Counted from the stretch's first letter, positions 11,450-24,240 are shown. The stretch is 64,000 nt of DNA from Nothophaeocryptopus gaeumannii (GCA_031771865.1 JASISA010000010.1:1674001-1738000), one strand, 5' to 3'. Made by a program: numbers and translations. The notes: generated by a model not told the origin, from the letters alone.

Positions 11450-12654
11450 TCACGACTTCTTCCACTCCTGAGCTGCCAGTGCCCGAACATCTTCGATAAT
11501 ACCCTCTGGATCCTCCAGTGCGGCATAGTGACCACCATCATTTCGCTCTGTGAGAGGTTAGTAAAAGCACTCTCCTAGATACAGCTGACATTACCTTTAT
11601 AGAACACAAGATTTCCCGTCCTCTCAACCGCCCTCTTGGAACTCGGCTCGGTGTCCCAATAGAAACTGGTATACCCAAACGGCACCGTGATTCTATTATG
11701 CGCCTCCATCGCGAAGCTCGCAAAGCTCTCATGCCGCACATTCTCATAATAGCACAACATCGACGGCATAATCGTGTCCGTAAAGTAGTAAATCGATGCT
11801 GTGGCAAGAATACACTGCGTCCAGTACCTTCTCTTCTGCTTCTCCGGATCTGCAGCTTCATTGTATTTCTCCCCAACCCACATCAATATCCCCATGGGAT
11901 TATCGTTAAATCCAAAACCGATCGTGTGTGGCCTCGTACGCATGGTCACAGCATATCCCATATGATTCTCCAACCAATCATCCACCCTATCCTTGACATC
12001 CTGTTCCCGCTTGGTATACCCCACACCCTCCGGCAACGGACTCGGCGCGAAATTGAAATGGATCAATTTACAGGAATCAGTATATTTCGATCCCATCTCC
12101 CGTCCAACCCAATGACCCCAATCTCCCGTTTGGATCATATACTCCTTATACCCGAGCCTCTTCATCAGCGCATCAAAAATCCTCGCGTTATCCTGCAAAG
12201 TCCAGCCGGCTTTGGGTGGCCAATCCGAAAATCCATATCCGGGCATCGAAGGAACCACAACATGAAAAGCCGGCTGTTTCTCATCCTCTGGACTTGAAAG
12301 CGGACCCCAAACTTGATTAAACTCATAGAAACTCCCTGGCCATCCATGCACCATAATCAGCGGTATCGCATCCTTCCTTTTAGAAACCGCGTGTACGAAA
12401 TGAATCTTGACGCCTTCGACATGGGTGATGTAATTCGGGGCGGAATTGATCAACTTTTGGTGCTCATACCAGTCAAAGTCATGGACCCAGGCTTCGTAAA
12501 GATTCTTGCCCCAGTCATAAGTTGGTCCATATCGAGTGCCTGCTTGTGGCACAATGGGTTTGGGCGGAAGACGAGTATCCTGAAGCTTTCGTTTGAGACG
12601 ATCAACTTCTGATTTGGGGATGTCGATTTTGAAGGGCTCGATGGATTCGGACAT
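11450..12654 (-). CDS. Epoxide hydrolase (alpha/beta hydrolase, EHN N-terminal type)
   Basis: Converts epoxides to vicinal diols, in detoxification or secondary metabolism. The exons are 12654-11595 and 11547-11450, encoding 385 aa. The 47-nt intron runs from GTAATG to CTCACAG, and its removal supplies the C-terminus with the catalytic His. The N-terminus (PFKIDIPKSEVDRLKRKLQ) is the EHN domain seen in microsomal-type enzymes. The oxyanion motif HGWPG is at 103-107, the nucleophile Asp at 178 in TGDWGHWVG, and the catalytic His at 360 in NDGGHYAALEDP. There is no N-terminal membrane anchor, so the enzyme is probably soluble, as in many fungal members. Neighbours suggest no cluster. The substrate is unknown. 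Confidence 0.92.
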
Positions 12655-13907
12655 GATAATATTCTATCTCATTCGATGTCGAGCTTCCAAGACGAAGCAG
12701 TAGCCCGGACTGGGATGCTCTCAATCTGGAGGTTCAGGTATGTTTGGACTTTGGCAAATAAGAGTTGGCAGTAACTCTGCGACTAATGTCTACAACAATG
12801 TGTCTAGGAGACTTGTTTGTTCGGCCCACTTCTGTTGCTGTCTACCTCGTCAATCGCTCACCGGAACAAGACTTACCTACCGAGCCATTGAAGCCCCTCT
12901 CGACCGTCTTGGTATTCCACCGTAGAGGTGACGTCTGAGGCCCCGCATGCTATGGAGCTGCTGGTGCAGCCTTTTGGACCCGAAACCATCATTCTAGACT
13001 CTGAGGCCAAGCATTCATTGTGGTGCGCTGAGCTTCGTGAGACGCTCGAATCCAACATCCTTGGAAATCTTGAGGCACAATCAAGTTGTTTGTACATGAG
13101 ATATTTTGCTTTTGATTGTACAGGTTGGATGCTTCCTCTCATGTGATCTGCTCGACTGCAACGTCGATGTCTACAGAATGGATCACTGTCCTGGATGACT
13201 TCACCAACCAGCCCATTGCGAACTTTGCAGTCATCGGACAATCCTCAAACACGCGGCATTGTCTTGAATAACAAGAGGTGTTGTAGGAAGAGGAATGAGG
13301 TAAACTGATGAATGCCGTTCCATTGATGAGGCTCGCTCCGCTCGTTCTTGCCTTCCCCATACAGCCTAGACCACGGGCATCTCGACCACTTACGCACTCC
13401 ACAGCGCTACAAGAGCATACATCGATATAGGAATATGACCCAGATGCTATCATGGCATGTATAATCGAAGTCGACATCTTCTTGTTCCACAGGGATTCGT
13501 GTTCATCTTGGCAACAGCCACGTGAATCTCTCCTTCCTCCTTTGCACAAACACGTCGAACGAATCGTCGAGATGTTTTCTTAGCAAGCGACTGACGGGAG
13601 TGGATTCTCTATCGAGTTCATGCGCCTTGCTGTGATGGCCGTGAAAGCCTCAGGCAGCAAGCGCCCTTTGACCTCGGTACCTCTTACTAGCCTCTACCAA
13701 AGACGCACCCTCCAGTCATCAATCCATTGACAGACTCCCATCGTTTCAGGATGTTACGTTTCTTCTCACACATGACAGGCTTGGCTGAAGATCTGATGTC
13801 TACAGAACCGCCTTGAAGCTGCGAGGAACACTTACAGAAGCACGCAGTAAGACACATATATACCCTGCATTCGACATCTGGACCTTGAAAGCAACCAGCG
13901 GACCACT
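12655..13907. other. Intergenic
   Basis: About 1.25 kb with short frames only, none with recognisable domains. It contains the promoter of the epoxide hydrolase and of the next plus-strand gene. Confidence 0.5.
13857..13862 (+). promoter_or_regulatory. TATA-like element upstream of the small secreted protein gene
   Basis: TATATA lies 46 bp upstream of the start codon at 13908. The position fits a core promoter with a short 5' UTR, but such A/T strings also occur by chance. Confidence 0.3.
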
Positions 13908-14513
13908 ATGCCTTCACGAACCGTGACCCTCGCGATCATAGTCGCCATCCTAGCCCTCATCTTCTCGCCTCAAATCGCAAGCATCTCCTCAACCCAAACC
14001 TCCCTCGTCGACGCGCCTCCTCGATTCGTACGCCATAAGACCCTCGATTACGACTTCGTACGAACCCAACAAAAGCCAGGCAAGAGAGGCGTTCCTCTGG
14101 ATGCATTGACAGCTACGCGAAACGGGCACAAGATATCCGCCGTGCTTTCGAAGAGGGGAGAATATCTAGCCCTCGAGCGAGCACCCGGGAAGAAAGACGC
14201 TGGGAAAGGGAGGGTCGCGAAGGTCGGTCGCAATGATCATACGACTTTTATATATCGAGAGGACTTTCCGTATGGACAGAGGTTGGCCAGGACTTTGAGG
14301 TTTAAGTCCTTGGAGGGCGGAAAGAGGACTCAATTTGAGTATGAGCAGAAGTGGAAAGGAAGTCTTGTACTGATGGTGCTTGGAAGACTTGGATATTTGC
14401 AGCCGCCGGATGTTGGCATTGGTGGAAGGTGGGAAGGTATAATTGCGGCTATTGAGGAGGCGTATGCGGAGGAGAAGGGCACATGGGGAAATGCGAGGTA
14501 TGAGTATTCGTGA
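13908..14513 (+). CDS. Hypothetical secreted or signal-anchored protein
   Basis: Single exon, 201 aa. The N-terminus is a clear signal peptide or signal anchor (TVTLAIIVAILALIF, residues 6-20), with a plausible cleavage after about residue 25. The rest is basic and soluble (RHKTLDYDFVRTQQKPGKRG, HTTFIYREDFPYGQRLARTL). It contains no Cys, which argues against a typical disulfide-rich effector. No family was recognised. The frame is open from a well-placed ATG to a single stop. Confidence 0.65.
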   Translation: MPSRTVTLAIIVAILALIFSPQIASISSTQTSLVDAPPRFVRHKTLDYDFVRTQQKPGKRGVPLDALTATRNGHKISAVLSKRGEYLALERAPGKKDAGKGRVAKVGRNDHTTFIYREDFPYGQRLARTLRFKSLEGGKRTQFEYEQKWKGSLVLMVLGRLGYLQPPDVGIGGRWEGIIAAIEEAYAEEKGTWGNARYEYS

Positions 14514-15096
14514 GCTTTGAAGCATTTTAATACCCAAGGAGTAATATGTCTTCGTGTCGAGCATGGGCACTGCAACTGCTCAAACCTCAGGATATACCGG
14601 AGTTGGGTTTCCTCAGCCTTGCGAAATTCGCGCGTCTGAAGTATCGGAGACTTGGGCGGAGACTTCACCCACTCTCGGCTGACTGCTATGAGCTCATGTG
14701 CGTCGTGAACACACAGCTGAGGTAATCATCTTGAGCATCTTGTGGCCTTTCGCAATGCCCGGATGGAGCCCTCCGGAAGTTCCAGCGCTGCCCCTCTTCA
14801 TGTGATGCCAGAGATAGATCTCCGAGAGCGCGACAAGCCGCTGGGATGGTAAAAGAGGTAAATTGTTGTGTATACATATCGCTTCCTAAAACTCAAGAAC
14901 TTACGAACAGCATTTTGATGAGCTGCAGTCAGCATGACCTCTGCCGATTGGCCCACATTTGTCGAGAGCACGCCATAGCTGCTGGGATGGTAGGAGCAAG
15001 GCGAATCTCACGTTGGACTGACCGCTGACATTAAAACATCAATCGCCTTGTCGAAACCGCTTTGATGGTTCAAACACAAACATCCTCTTATAGACC
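14514..15096. other. Intergenic, 5' flank of flavin monooxygenase
   Basis: About 580 bp. No supported gene. Confidence 0.5.
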
Positions 15097-16720
15097 ATGG
15101 TAATCCGCAAAGTCGCGGTCGTTGGCGCAGGCGCTAGCGGTAAGTGAATACCTCCCAAGCCACTTTGCCAAGACACACCAGAGCTTACGTATCGATAGGC
15201 GCCGCTGCGGCCGCAGCACTCCAAGCAGAGGACTACTTCGATGAGATCAAGGTGTTCGAGAGGAGGGAGGCTGCTGGAGGAACTTGGATATACGATGCCG
15301 ATCCAGGGAATTTGCCTCTTACGCCTGGGGCTTTGCCTCCAGAGACGGATCGATCGTTGGAGATACCGGATGGTTTGCCTACGACAACTACGCCTTCGAA
15401 GCAGTATCGGTTTGATCGAACGCCGATATATGATCAGTTGACGTGAGTCTCCATAACCGATCTGATCAAGCATGACTGACTGACTGACTGGGCGCAAACA
15501 GAACGAACGTCCCAGATATCGCCATGAGCTTCACAGATCTACCTTTTGCATATGGACCTTTTGTTCCGCATTGGATCCCAAAGCAATATATTCAGAACTA
15601 CTTCTCGGCGCACCAACTCGATCGATTGCTGCATTTGAGGACGACCGTCGAAGATATGTCGAGGTTGAAGGGGGACCGATGGAAGTTGACGTTGAGGAAG
15701 CAGGATGTCACGAGACAAGTAGATGACTGGTGGGAAGAGGAATTCGATGCTGTGATTCTGGCGAATGGGCATTACTCTGTGCCTTTCGTACGTTGCTCTT
15801 TGTAAATTTTCAAAGGAAGCTCATACTAACATTGGCAGGTTCCACAAGTCAAAGGTCTGGACGCATACCGAGAAAAGTTTCCAGACCGAATCCAACATTC
15901 CAAAATCTATCGAAGCCCGGAAACATATCGAGATCAAAAAGTCGTAATCATCGGCTCCTCTGCTTCAGCATACGATTGCGCTCACCAACTCGCCGCCTTC
16001 AAATCTACACAACACCCCATATACGTCTCTCATCGAACGCCTGGCAACTGGGACGGAGGCGATCCTCTGCCCGGAATGGCATGGAAACCTATAATAACTG
16101 AATATCTCCCAAACGGTCACATTCTATTCGCCGACCAATCAGTCCTCAAAGACGTGGACAAAGTTATCTACTGCACAGGCTACCAACCTTCATACCCTTT
16201 CTGGAACTCGAAACGAAACGGGAAAGAATTGTACGATTACAAAGCACAGAGACTAGCGGAAAACTACCAACACACCTTCCATCGCTCCTTCCCAACCCTC
16301 GCCCTCATCGGCATGCCTCGCGTTCTCACCTTCCGCTCATTCGAATACCAAGCCATCGCCATCGCCCGTCGCTGGTCGAGCCGGAACTCTTTCCCCTTCC
16401 CACCCCTCTCCCAACAAATTAAATGGGAAGCCTCACGAGCTGAACTCACGAAACGAGAGCATAGGAAATTCCATCAAATCGATTGGGAGTCAGGAGAAAC
16501 GTTGGAATGGTTCAGTTGGCTGTTTGAGTTTGCGGGCTTACCGAGGATAGAGGGATGGGGTAGGTGTCCGCCTGTGTTGGATGAGAAGACGAGGTGGGCG
16601 ATTAAGCATGTGAAGAAGTATCCGGAAGATCGGGATCCGAAGGATGATGCGACCGAGGAGGAGAAGGGGTGGGAGGTTGTGGAGAGGGTTGGGAGGAGGG
16701 GGAGTTTGTGGTTTTTGTAG
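15097..16720 (+). CDS. Flavin-containing monooxygenase (FMO-like)
   Basis: An NADPH- and FAD-dependent enzyme that oxygenates N- or S-containing or other soft nucleophiles. The exons are 15097-15139, 15199-15442, 15502-15787 and 15839-16720, encoding 484 aa; all three introns are 51-59 nt and keep the frame. The FAD-binding Rossmann motif GAGASG is at residues 10-15 and is split by intron 1. The second nucleotide-binding site reads VVIIGSSASAYDC, with GSSASA in place of GxGxxG, as is common in fungal members. DKVIYCTGYQPSYPF is the ATG-containing FMO-type motif near residue 360. The C-terminal part (IEGWGRCPPVLDEKTRW) also fits. No transmembrane tail is visible. The substrate is unknown, and no biosynthetic neighbours suggest one. 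Confidence 0.9.
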
Positions 16721-17519
16721 AGTGTTTTGAGCGGGTGTATGTGCTGCATATTGTTTGGACGGAGTTGCCGTACAGGTCAAATTCTAGATGGCTTCCCAGA
16801 TACGTATTCGCTTTCACATTGACCTGTTGTGGAAGCAAGGAAAGAAACCTGTTCTCGTCGTCGCAAATTGAGTGCCTCAGGCGGAAACTCGAGATTGCTT
16901 GGCATCGTCCGCCGCCTTTTGAGAAGCCTTCCACAACATCAACTAGAATTAACATTAACTCGTTTTCCATCCACCACTCTTCTGCATGTGCTTTTACTCG
17001 TGACATGATCTCAACTGTTTCAATTCGGCGACTGTTGGACGTTCCTCTCGAGGTCCAGGTCCAGGTCCAGGCTCACAGGATATGGACACGTCCTCCAATA
17101 GCCTGCGCCTCGTACCGCTCTTCTCTGGCAATACCTCATGCTTAAGTGCGACTGCTGAAAACACGCTTGCTTCCAGGAGCCAGATTTTCCATGAGACTCT
17201 CGGACGCGCCGGCTATCCCCTGAGCACCTGTCTGCGCCATCGGCAAGGCCTCTTTGACGCATCGCGGTGCCATGAAAACTTTTACTACGATGCTTTGAGG
17301 CCATAGGCGTTCCTCGCGGGCAGCCCGGCAACCTGCGGACAGCAAAACGGTAAACGCCAAGATCTACTCTTTCTGCTGTCCATACCTATCCTGGCCTCTT
17401 CAAGTTACGAAAATTATATAGCTGGATAGAGCAGGCTTCGAAGTATTGTGTGAAGAGTAATTTGGTATACAAAAGCATTATTGGCGGTGGTCTTTCGTGG
17501 ATCTTGTCGCAAAGCTGAT
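16721..17519. other. Intergenic with short direct repeat
   Basis: About 800 bp. The only structure seen is a short in-phase repeat of GGTCCA/GGTCCAGG units at about 17050-17068. No gene supported. Confidence 0.45.
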
Positions 17520-18790
17520 TTACCGTTTTGCTGGCCAGAGGATGCCCGGATTCCATGTGTCCATATCGGGCCATGACCATGCGCCATTGATGCTTTGCAG
17601 GCCTCGTGGATTCACATGACCCCATGGGCCAGGCCAGCAAGGCGTTCCGTAACAGCACGTCGGCGACTGGCTGCTTGTTGTGTCAATATCGGCTACGCGT
17701 GACCTGTTCTCTGGACCTGGGTCTGGGCCTGGGTCGGCTCCCACGCAGGAGAAAGTCGACAGCCTGCAAGGCGCGATCGACCGGACCATCCTAGCATGGA
17801 GTCGTTTATGGTCTAAGAAGGCCCGCAAGCGGGCAAGCAAGCCAGAATGCCAGTGCTTGCTTTCTGCATATTTTGCGAAGCGCATGGGTGCTTTCAAGGA
17901 CCGGTTCCCATCTCGGCTTCGTTCTTTGTTGCTGAAGATGATGCCTCGGAAGGTAACGTCGGCGATCTACTTTGCTGGTCCAGGGCACTGAGGCGCGAGT
18001 CCATGTCGTCAAGCCGGGTGAGAAGCGACTTCGTCAGCTCTTCATTGCGGCTTGCGACAGCAAGCAGCTTCGCAATGGTTGCGGTCGGTCTATTTTGCAA
18101 GTCAGCCACTCGCCACTCGCCCTGTATCAGTTTTGGACAGCACATACCGAGCTTGGGCAGCTTCAAGTCGGGTGGACACACTCTTTGCGACTGTATGTGG
18201 CCACTGTGCTTGCCTGTCGGATGATACCGGTGGAGGCAAGATTGACTGCAGAGGCTCCGTCTTCTCACGCTTGGTCTGGGGCCCTACTGAGGACGATTGT
18301 CGTCGATGTCGTTTGTATCCACGCGGAGCTGAAGGACTAATCGGCAATGGAGACCTCAGCGCATCAAAGTCTTCTGCCTTGATTACCCGACGATTTTGAT
18401 AAGTCGTGTCAGGTACGTCTGGAGAGTACCGATGCTTCGAGACGTATTGCGACCAGAAGGGATCACTCAAAGACAGCGCCCGATCGTAATAGTTCTGTTT
18501 CTCGATCATAAGAGGCAACTATGAAGTTGTTGGGTCCCAGGTCAAAGCTTTCGACTTTTGATGGTGCTGTTCTCCCATCAAAAGACATGAACAGGGTACA
18601 CCTGTCTAAGGCTGAGGCTGGGGCGGAACAAAAGCAGTCCATATGTTCGTACGATGACACCCACTTCTGGACTTGGCTCCGACCCTTGCGAAGCCCAACC
18701 CGCCGAACAAGCGCCAAAGTGAAGAAGCCAGGCGCATTGAGGCGCATTTGAAATGGAGAAGCTAGCTACCGAGCAATCGATTCTGCTAAA
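17520..18790 (-). pseudogene. Unidentified minus-strand coding remnant or unresolved multi-exon gene
   Basis: Several minus-strand stretches look like real protein. They include SLSDPFWSQYVSKHRYSPDV and RRVIKAEDFDALRSPLPIS (18470-18340), a basic segment GYKRHRRQSSSVGPQTKREK, then a coiled-coil-like stretch AKLLAVASRNEELTKSLLTR and DDMDSRLSALDQQS (18085-17950). They are in two frames that overlap around 18100-18270. The only obvious splice pair joining them (GTATGTGC...ATACAG) would make a 26-nt intron, which is too short. Upstream (18740-18540) another frame reads KVESFDLGPNNFIVAS. I could not assign a family. Either the gene is broken or its splice sites were not found. Confidence 0.35.
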
Positions 18791-21033
18791 CATGACTGGT
18801 TAGCATCATGATACAGTGAGCGCTATCGCAGGAAAGGACCCAACCAAACCTGCTTCGTCCAAGCGAAGGAAGATCTGGGTTGTAATCGGTAGTGCTATCG
18901 ATATTCCGAAGTCACGGAGGCAGCGAGACCGAGAAGCGGGCCGACAAGAGGATGTGAAGCCGAAGTGGTGATGTGGAGGCTGAGAGGTCCCCTCACCAGC
19001 CGTTGCGAATTTCAACAGTCTAATGCATGCTATCAATCCTGGCACAATGCACGTGGTGTGGCTGTTTTAGGGGACCGAGGATCGGTGCTCTAGCAGGACC
19101 GCTCTGGTTGGTGAAGAATCCAACCACAGCACTGATCACCTCTTCACGGCGCATCGTAATCGTTCGTTGTACTACTATTATCCAAACGCCACGACTGCTT
19201 CTAAGATATGGAAGTCCCCAATTTTTGACAGCCTCGGCCCGGCTTGGGCTTGCAGATGCTTGTCTCAGCAGATCAGTGCCCAATCCGCCAGTGGTCTACA
19301 TCATCGACAGAGGGTGTACTCAACCAGAGGGCGGGCAGAATGCAAACATCATTGTGCGGATGAGCTGGTCTTTGAGATCGGTTCCGTCCAATCCTTCAAC
19401 ACGAATCTCCAGCATGTCCATCCCGCTCCCTGCTCCCGGACCGTGGACCAGCTATACGGGTACGCCGCTACTGCACATCATTTCTTCACTGTTTCAACCA
19501 AGCCGCAGCCACAACGTCCTCCGAGGCCCCGAGGCCCCGACTATACTGACACCCAAAGGTGGGTCTTCAGGAGCGTTTGATGTTGAGCAGGGGTGTCAAA
19601 CTCCACCCTAGTGACACCTTCACAGCGGTTTTGCCCAAGTGGCAAGAGTACAGTTGCGATGGTACCATACACACAACTTGGCTGCTTGGAACCAACCCAC
19701 CAACCAGGCTGGCGCAAGGCCTCTGCATCAAGGCGAAAGCCAAATCGAACGCAAGCTGACTGCCTTACAGTGTCCGACGTCCTCGGCCAGCAGTCAGAAG
19801 CGCCTGGTAGACCTCTCAGGCCGGACGCATGTAACGAACTCTCATTGGAGGCTGACTCTGCATCTCGATTGGGGCGAGTTCTCATCTTCTGGATCATTTG
19901 CCTTCGGCGGCCATCTTACTGGCCGTCCTCATTTCCATGTGGTACCCCGGGACTCGGCACACTTTCGAGCAACAATCATCGTTGGCCTCCTGGACGATGG
20001 TCCGCTGGACCGTGGACCGCTTCACGTATTGGGGCACTGCATGTTCAGCTGCTCGCTGCTCGCGAGTTGATTATGTGCTTCTTGTTGATGCTCTTTCGCA
20101 AACCTCGGCCAAGACATGTTCTCTGCAGTGACCGCTTTGCAAGAATTTGCGCATGTAGACGTGCTCAAGCTGACGAGCTTAGGTCATGAGATCGGACAAA
20201 AATGCCTCGGTGACATATCGGAGCCAACTGAAAAGTGCAGTGTCATTCTCGAGGACTCGCGCGAGCTCCCTGGCACTCTGGTTTCTTTCGACATTCGGGC
20301 ATAGGAGATGTCAGACAATCGAAAAGACTGCGAGAAACCTTCCACGACATCTTGGAACCAATGTTGCGGACGCTGCGCGGCTATTGCGACAGGGAAGCCG
20401 GCAGTAGCTGGGCCTGGTATGCTGCATACCGCGAACAGCTTCCAGAACGCCGCATAATTGTCCATCTGGAGAATGCACATTTCATCAACCGCCAACAAGC
20501 TCCCAGTCGGAAGCGGCAGGGTCCCATGCACGGCATTGAATTTGACGACTTGTGTTGCCCATCAACACGAATGCATTCGATCGCGGTTGGACATTGACAC
20601 GGCTACTCACTCGCGCGCAGGATCCGTCACCAGATCTCACCACCATCCCGAAATCTTGATTCAGTCGAGGATCAGTGATAGAGCGGCGAATCTGGGCGTA
20701 TTCCTTCTCGCGAGGTTTCTGAAGCGTGGGCAAGATGGGCACATTCCGCGGCAAAGCTGGCGAGATTGCGCAGACGCGCGAACCACATTGTAGGACCAAA
20801 GCCTGTTGTTTTCATTCCAGTTTGGTATGTTGAAGAACATCCGCCACGAATCGTCGTTTGCGTATGATCTTGTTGCTCTGCACTACACGGAGCATCCAAC
20901 TGCAGTCACTCGTTCACCAAGTGGTCGTTCGCACCTAACATCAAACATCGTCGACCTATCCAGGACGACTTGACCGCCACCGATCGATAGAGCAGCCTCG
21001 GGAATCTACGCGACCTTCGCGTTCGCAGACGAT
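18791..21033. other. Long gene-poor interval
   Basis: About 2.2 kb with many overlapping short frames on both strands and no recognisable domain, repeat family or splice-supported gene. The last few hundred bases include the promoter of the secreted chitin-binding protein. Confidence 0.45.
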
Positions 21034-24000
21034 ATGCTTCTCAATGGCGTAGCCCTCGGGCTTGCCATCGCAGCGCTACCAAGCACCTCTCTGGCTCAAC
21101 TCATCACGGTCACGGAATACCCCAGTGCTTGCAGCGCCATTTACACGAGTGGCTCCAGCTCTGCTACCGTAGTTCGATCGACTGTCACGGTCTCACCAAC
21201 ACCTTTCTCGGACGCGTCGATCAATGGAGGAATACCATTCGCAGTTGAAGTCCAACCAGCAGGAAATTACAAGAAGAGACAAGCAGAAAGCAGGACTTTT
21301 TTAGACGCGGCCGGCTACACAACGACGGACTCTACCAAAGCTGTGCAATATCGAATCATCGACGGCGCACTTACCGCGGTCTCTGGTGGCTCCGTCAGTG
21401 CGAACCACAATGATACGAGCGTACCTTTCGCCGTTTCCGCGACTGCCGGCTCCATCACAACACGCTTCTTTTCCCAGAACCTGACACTCGGCTGGAACAA
21501 CACCGCCTTCCAGACTGGTGCAGCCCAATTCTTCATGGCACCAGTGGGAGATGGCACCGAGAGAGTCGTGGCCTATCTGAAGGGGCCATATGTAGACGGC
21601 TGGATCGCTGTCTCGTTCGCCCTTAAGCCAACTGGAGGCCTCGGAATCGAAACATCAACCGGCATTGGCTCCACGTCCGTCTCGACTGTTGTGTCGATGG
21701 GTAGCATGACTGCGCCAAGTGCCAGCGCCACTCAGACTGGCAACGTCAACCCCAACGGATATTGCGGCATCAGCTATCCCGAGTTCAACTGTTACGGAGC
21801 ACCAAGTGGGAACTGCTGTAGTCAATATGGCTACTGTGGATCTACCGAAGACTTTTGCGGCGCTGGTTGCCAATCTGGATACGGCGAGTGCGACGAGACA
21901 CCAGCCAGCTCTTCCACTACTGGTTCACCGGCTGTCTCCACTACTGTCATTCCCACTGTGACTCCAATTGTGTCTGATGGGTCTACCAGCTGGTCGTCTG
22001 TTCAAGTGACCTACACCTCAACTCTGCCACAGTCATCGTCTCCGCCTCATTACACAAGTGGCGCACCAAGCGGCTCTTTCTCAACGACTTGGGGAAGCGT
22101 TTCCCACACAGCATCCAACTCGGCTGTGGGAAGCCAAAGCCCTGTAGTCTCGCCCATTGTCAGCACATGGAACAGTGCGGGCGTTACCTACTCCAGCACA
22201 GTCGCGGTCTCCCCGCGTGGAACATGGAGCACTCTCCCAACGTACTCTGGAGGTGCTACACCTATTGGCCCATGGCCTGGCCAGAGCAGTGCCCCAGGCT
22301 ACGGCTCTTCAGCTGCAGCTTCTTCCTCTGCAGCTTGGAGCTCATCCCAAAGCGCTGTCTGGAGTGCCTCTAGCATGCTGTCAAGCGTCTCCAGCCTGGC
22401 ATCGCGCCAGTCTTCCTCGGCCTCCTCGATATGGAGTGCATCGTCGAGCGTTGCCAGTGTCGCATCTAGCATTGTGTCAAGCGTTGCGTCTCAGACTCCA
22501 ACACTCCTTCCACCAGTCTACTCCAGCGCTGCCTCTAGCCATGCCCCTCCGGTCTACTCGAGCGCCGCATCGAGCGTCGCTCCGCCAGTTTACTCCAGCG
22601 CAGCGTCAAATGCAGTCTCAAGCATCGCCAGTGCTCAGTCCAGCGCCGTGTCGTCTTACAGCAGTGCCTCGTTCAGCATGCTGTCGTCCTCCAGCAGTGC
22701 TGCTGTGAGCGTATCATCAGCGATTTCTAGCGCTGCATCTGTTGGCTCATCGGCGATCTCGAGCGCTGTCTCAAGCCAGTCCAGCGCCGCCTCGTCCGTT
22801 GGCAGCGCTGTCAGCAGCATTATTGCCATCAGCTCCTCTGCCGCCTCGTCTGCCGCAAGCGCGTCCGCCACTGCTAATTATGTAGGTCGCTGTCCAGATG
22901 ATGATGGCAAAACCATCACAGACCCGCAAGGTGTCCAGTATGTTATTGGATGCGGCGATGACTTGGCTGGCAGCAATGTTGGTGCCGCCACAGTCGTGCA
23001 AAACAGCTACATCGAGTGCCTCACGCTCTGTGACGCCAATGAGGAGTGCGATGGTGTCGTCTGGTTGGGCTATGACGCTGTCGATGGCGTCGGGCCAGGC
23101 TATTGCTACCTACAGGGCTTCGATGGGCCGAACTCGTTCCTCACTGGACGAGGCGACGCCTATGTTGCTGCTATCAAGCCAGCGTACCTGGCGGGATACA
23201 CCGGCCCTACATCTGCTGGAGTTGCTCCCACGACTTCGAGCACCCCGGCTGGAGTGTCTTCCGCGCCACAATACGGCGAGCCAACGACTACAACAACGAC
23301 AACCACTCCCACACCAGCACATTCCTCGCTTCCAGTGGAGAGTCTTGGCAGCTCGGCTCCTCAGTACGAGAACCCGACGACCACTACTACCACTACAACC
23401 CCCTTGGCGCCAGCTTATTCGTCTCCTGCTGCTGGAAGCTCCACTACATCGTCAGTTCCGGGATATTCCAGTCCTATTCTCGCGTCACCGAGCATTGCCT
23501 CTAGCAGCGCTGCAGCAGTCACCTCCTCCGCTCCTGCTGCGCCATCATACGGAGCAAGCTCTTCTGCCACAGGCGCAGCCAGCTCTACTAGCAGCTACCT
23601 GGTCCTAGCCTCTCCGACACCATGTAGCTTCGGTGACGCAGATGACCAGGACAACGACGACTCGTACTGCGAGATCGACGCTTTGCAGGCGATTCATCTG
23701 TACAGCCACACCGACACCGTGACATTCGCTAGCACGAACGGCTTCATCACGCTCACTGAGGGTTCCTCTCAATACCAAGCTGAGCAAGCTCCGACTAACA
23801 CAATACCTGACAATGCGATTCTGCCATTCTTCGACGACTTGTTTGTATACGGCGGTCAGACACCTCGGCAGGGTATCTTCTCCCAGCAGGACTCCAACGG
23901 TATTACCTACGAATACTATGTTGCGAGAGCCGGACAAGTGGGTGAGATCTATCACTTCACGGTCGGATACAACTACAGCACGCCTGGTGTCTTTGTGTAC

Positions 24001-24240
24001 ACGTACTACGCCGTCGGGCAGGGTAATGATGGCGAGTTTGCTAGTGTTGGTATTCAAGGTGGTAAGTTAAGCTCAGTATACAAGTCCCCAAATGGTTGAT
24101 CAACAATATTGACATGTATGACAGATGACGCTTCAGGCTCTCTCACCGGCTACAGCTTCTCATTCCAGACTACCGACATTGTGGCTGGGCTTGTAGTCAC
24201 TTGCGATACTAATCAAAACATCTGCACATCAAACCAGTAG
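21034..24240 (+). CDS. Large secreted Ser/Thr-rich protein with CBM18, PAN-like and nidogen-like regions
   Basis: The exons are 21034-24061 and 24125-24240, encoding 1047 aa; the intron has donor GTAAGT and acceptor TGACAG. A signal peptide ends near AQL (about residue 22). A Kex2-type KKR lies near residue 80. A chitin-binding type 1 (CBM18) module covers about residues 243-288, with its ordered Cys (GNCCSQYGYCGSTEDFCGAG). Residues about 290-615 are Ser/Ala/Thr-rich and probably O-mannosylated, with three tandem copies of a PPVYSSAAS unit. A PAN/Apple-like Cys domain follows (YIECLTLCDANEECDGVVWL). Then come two copies of SAPQY(G/E)(E/N)PTTTTTTTT. The C-terminal domain (STNGFITL, LPFFDDLFVYGG, YYHFTV-like, VGIQG) resembles nidogen-type adhesion domains and is completed by exon 2. 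No GPI signal is evident. Probable wall-associated or adhesive protein; the function is inferred. Confidence 0.85.

Noticed and set aside
11450..16720. Secondary-metabolite cluster (epoxide hydrolase plus monooxygenase)
   Set aside because: No polyketide synthase, NRPS, terpene cyclase, P450 or cluster regulator nearby; two tailoring-type enzymes alone are not enough.
17046..17068. GGTCCA direct repeat as a possible minisatellite or CRISPR-like unit
   Set aside because: Only about three short units without spacers; CRISPR is not expected in a fungus.
22157..23608. Two plus-strand frames of 183 and 236 codons
   Set aside because: Out-of-frame readings of the Ser-rich secreted protein, dominated by Leu, Arg and Gln as expected from shifted Ser/Ala codons.
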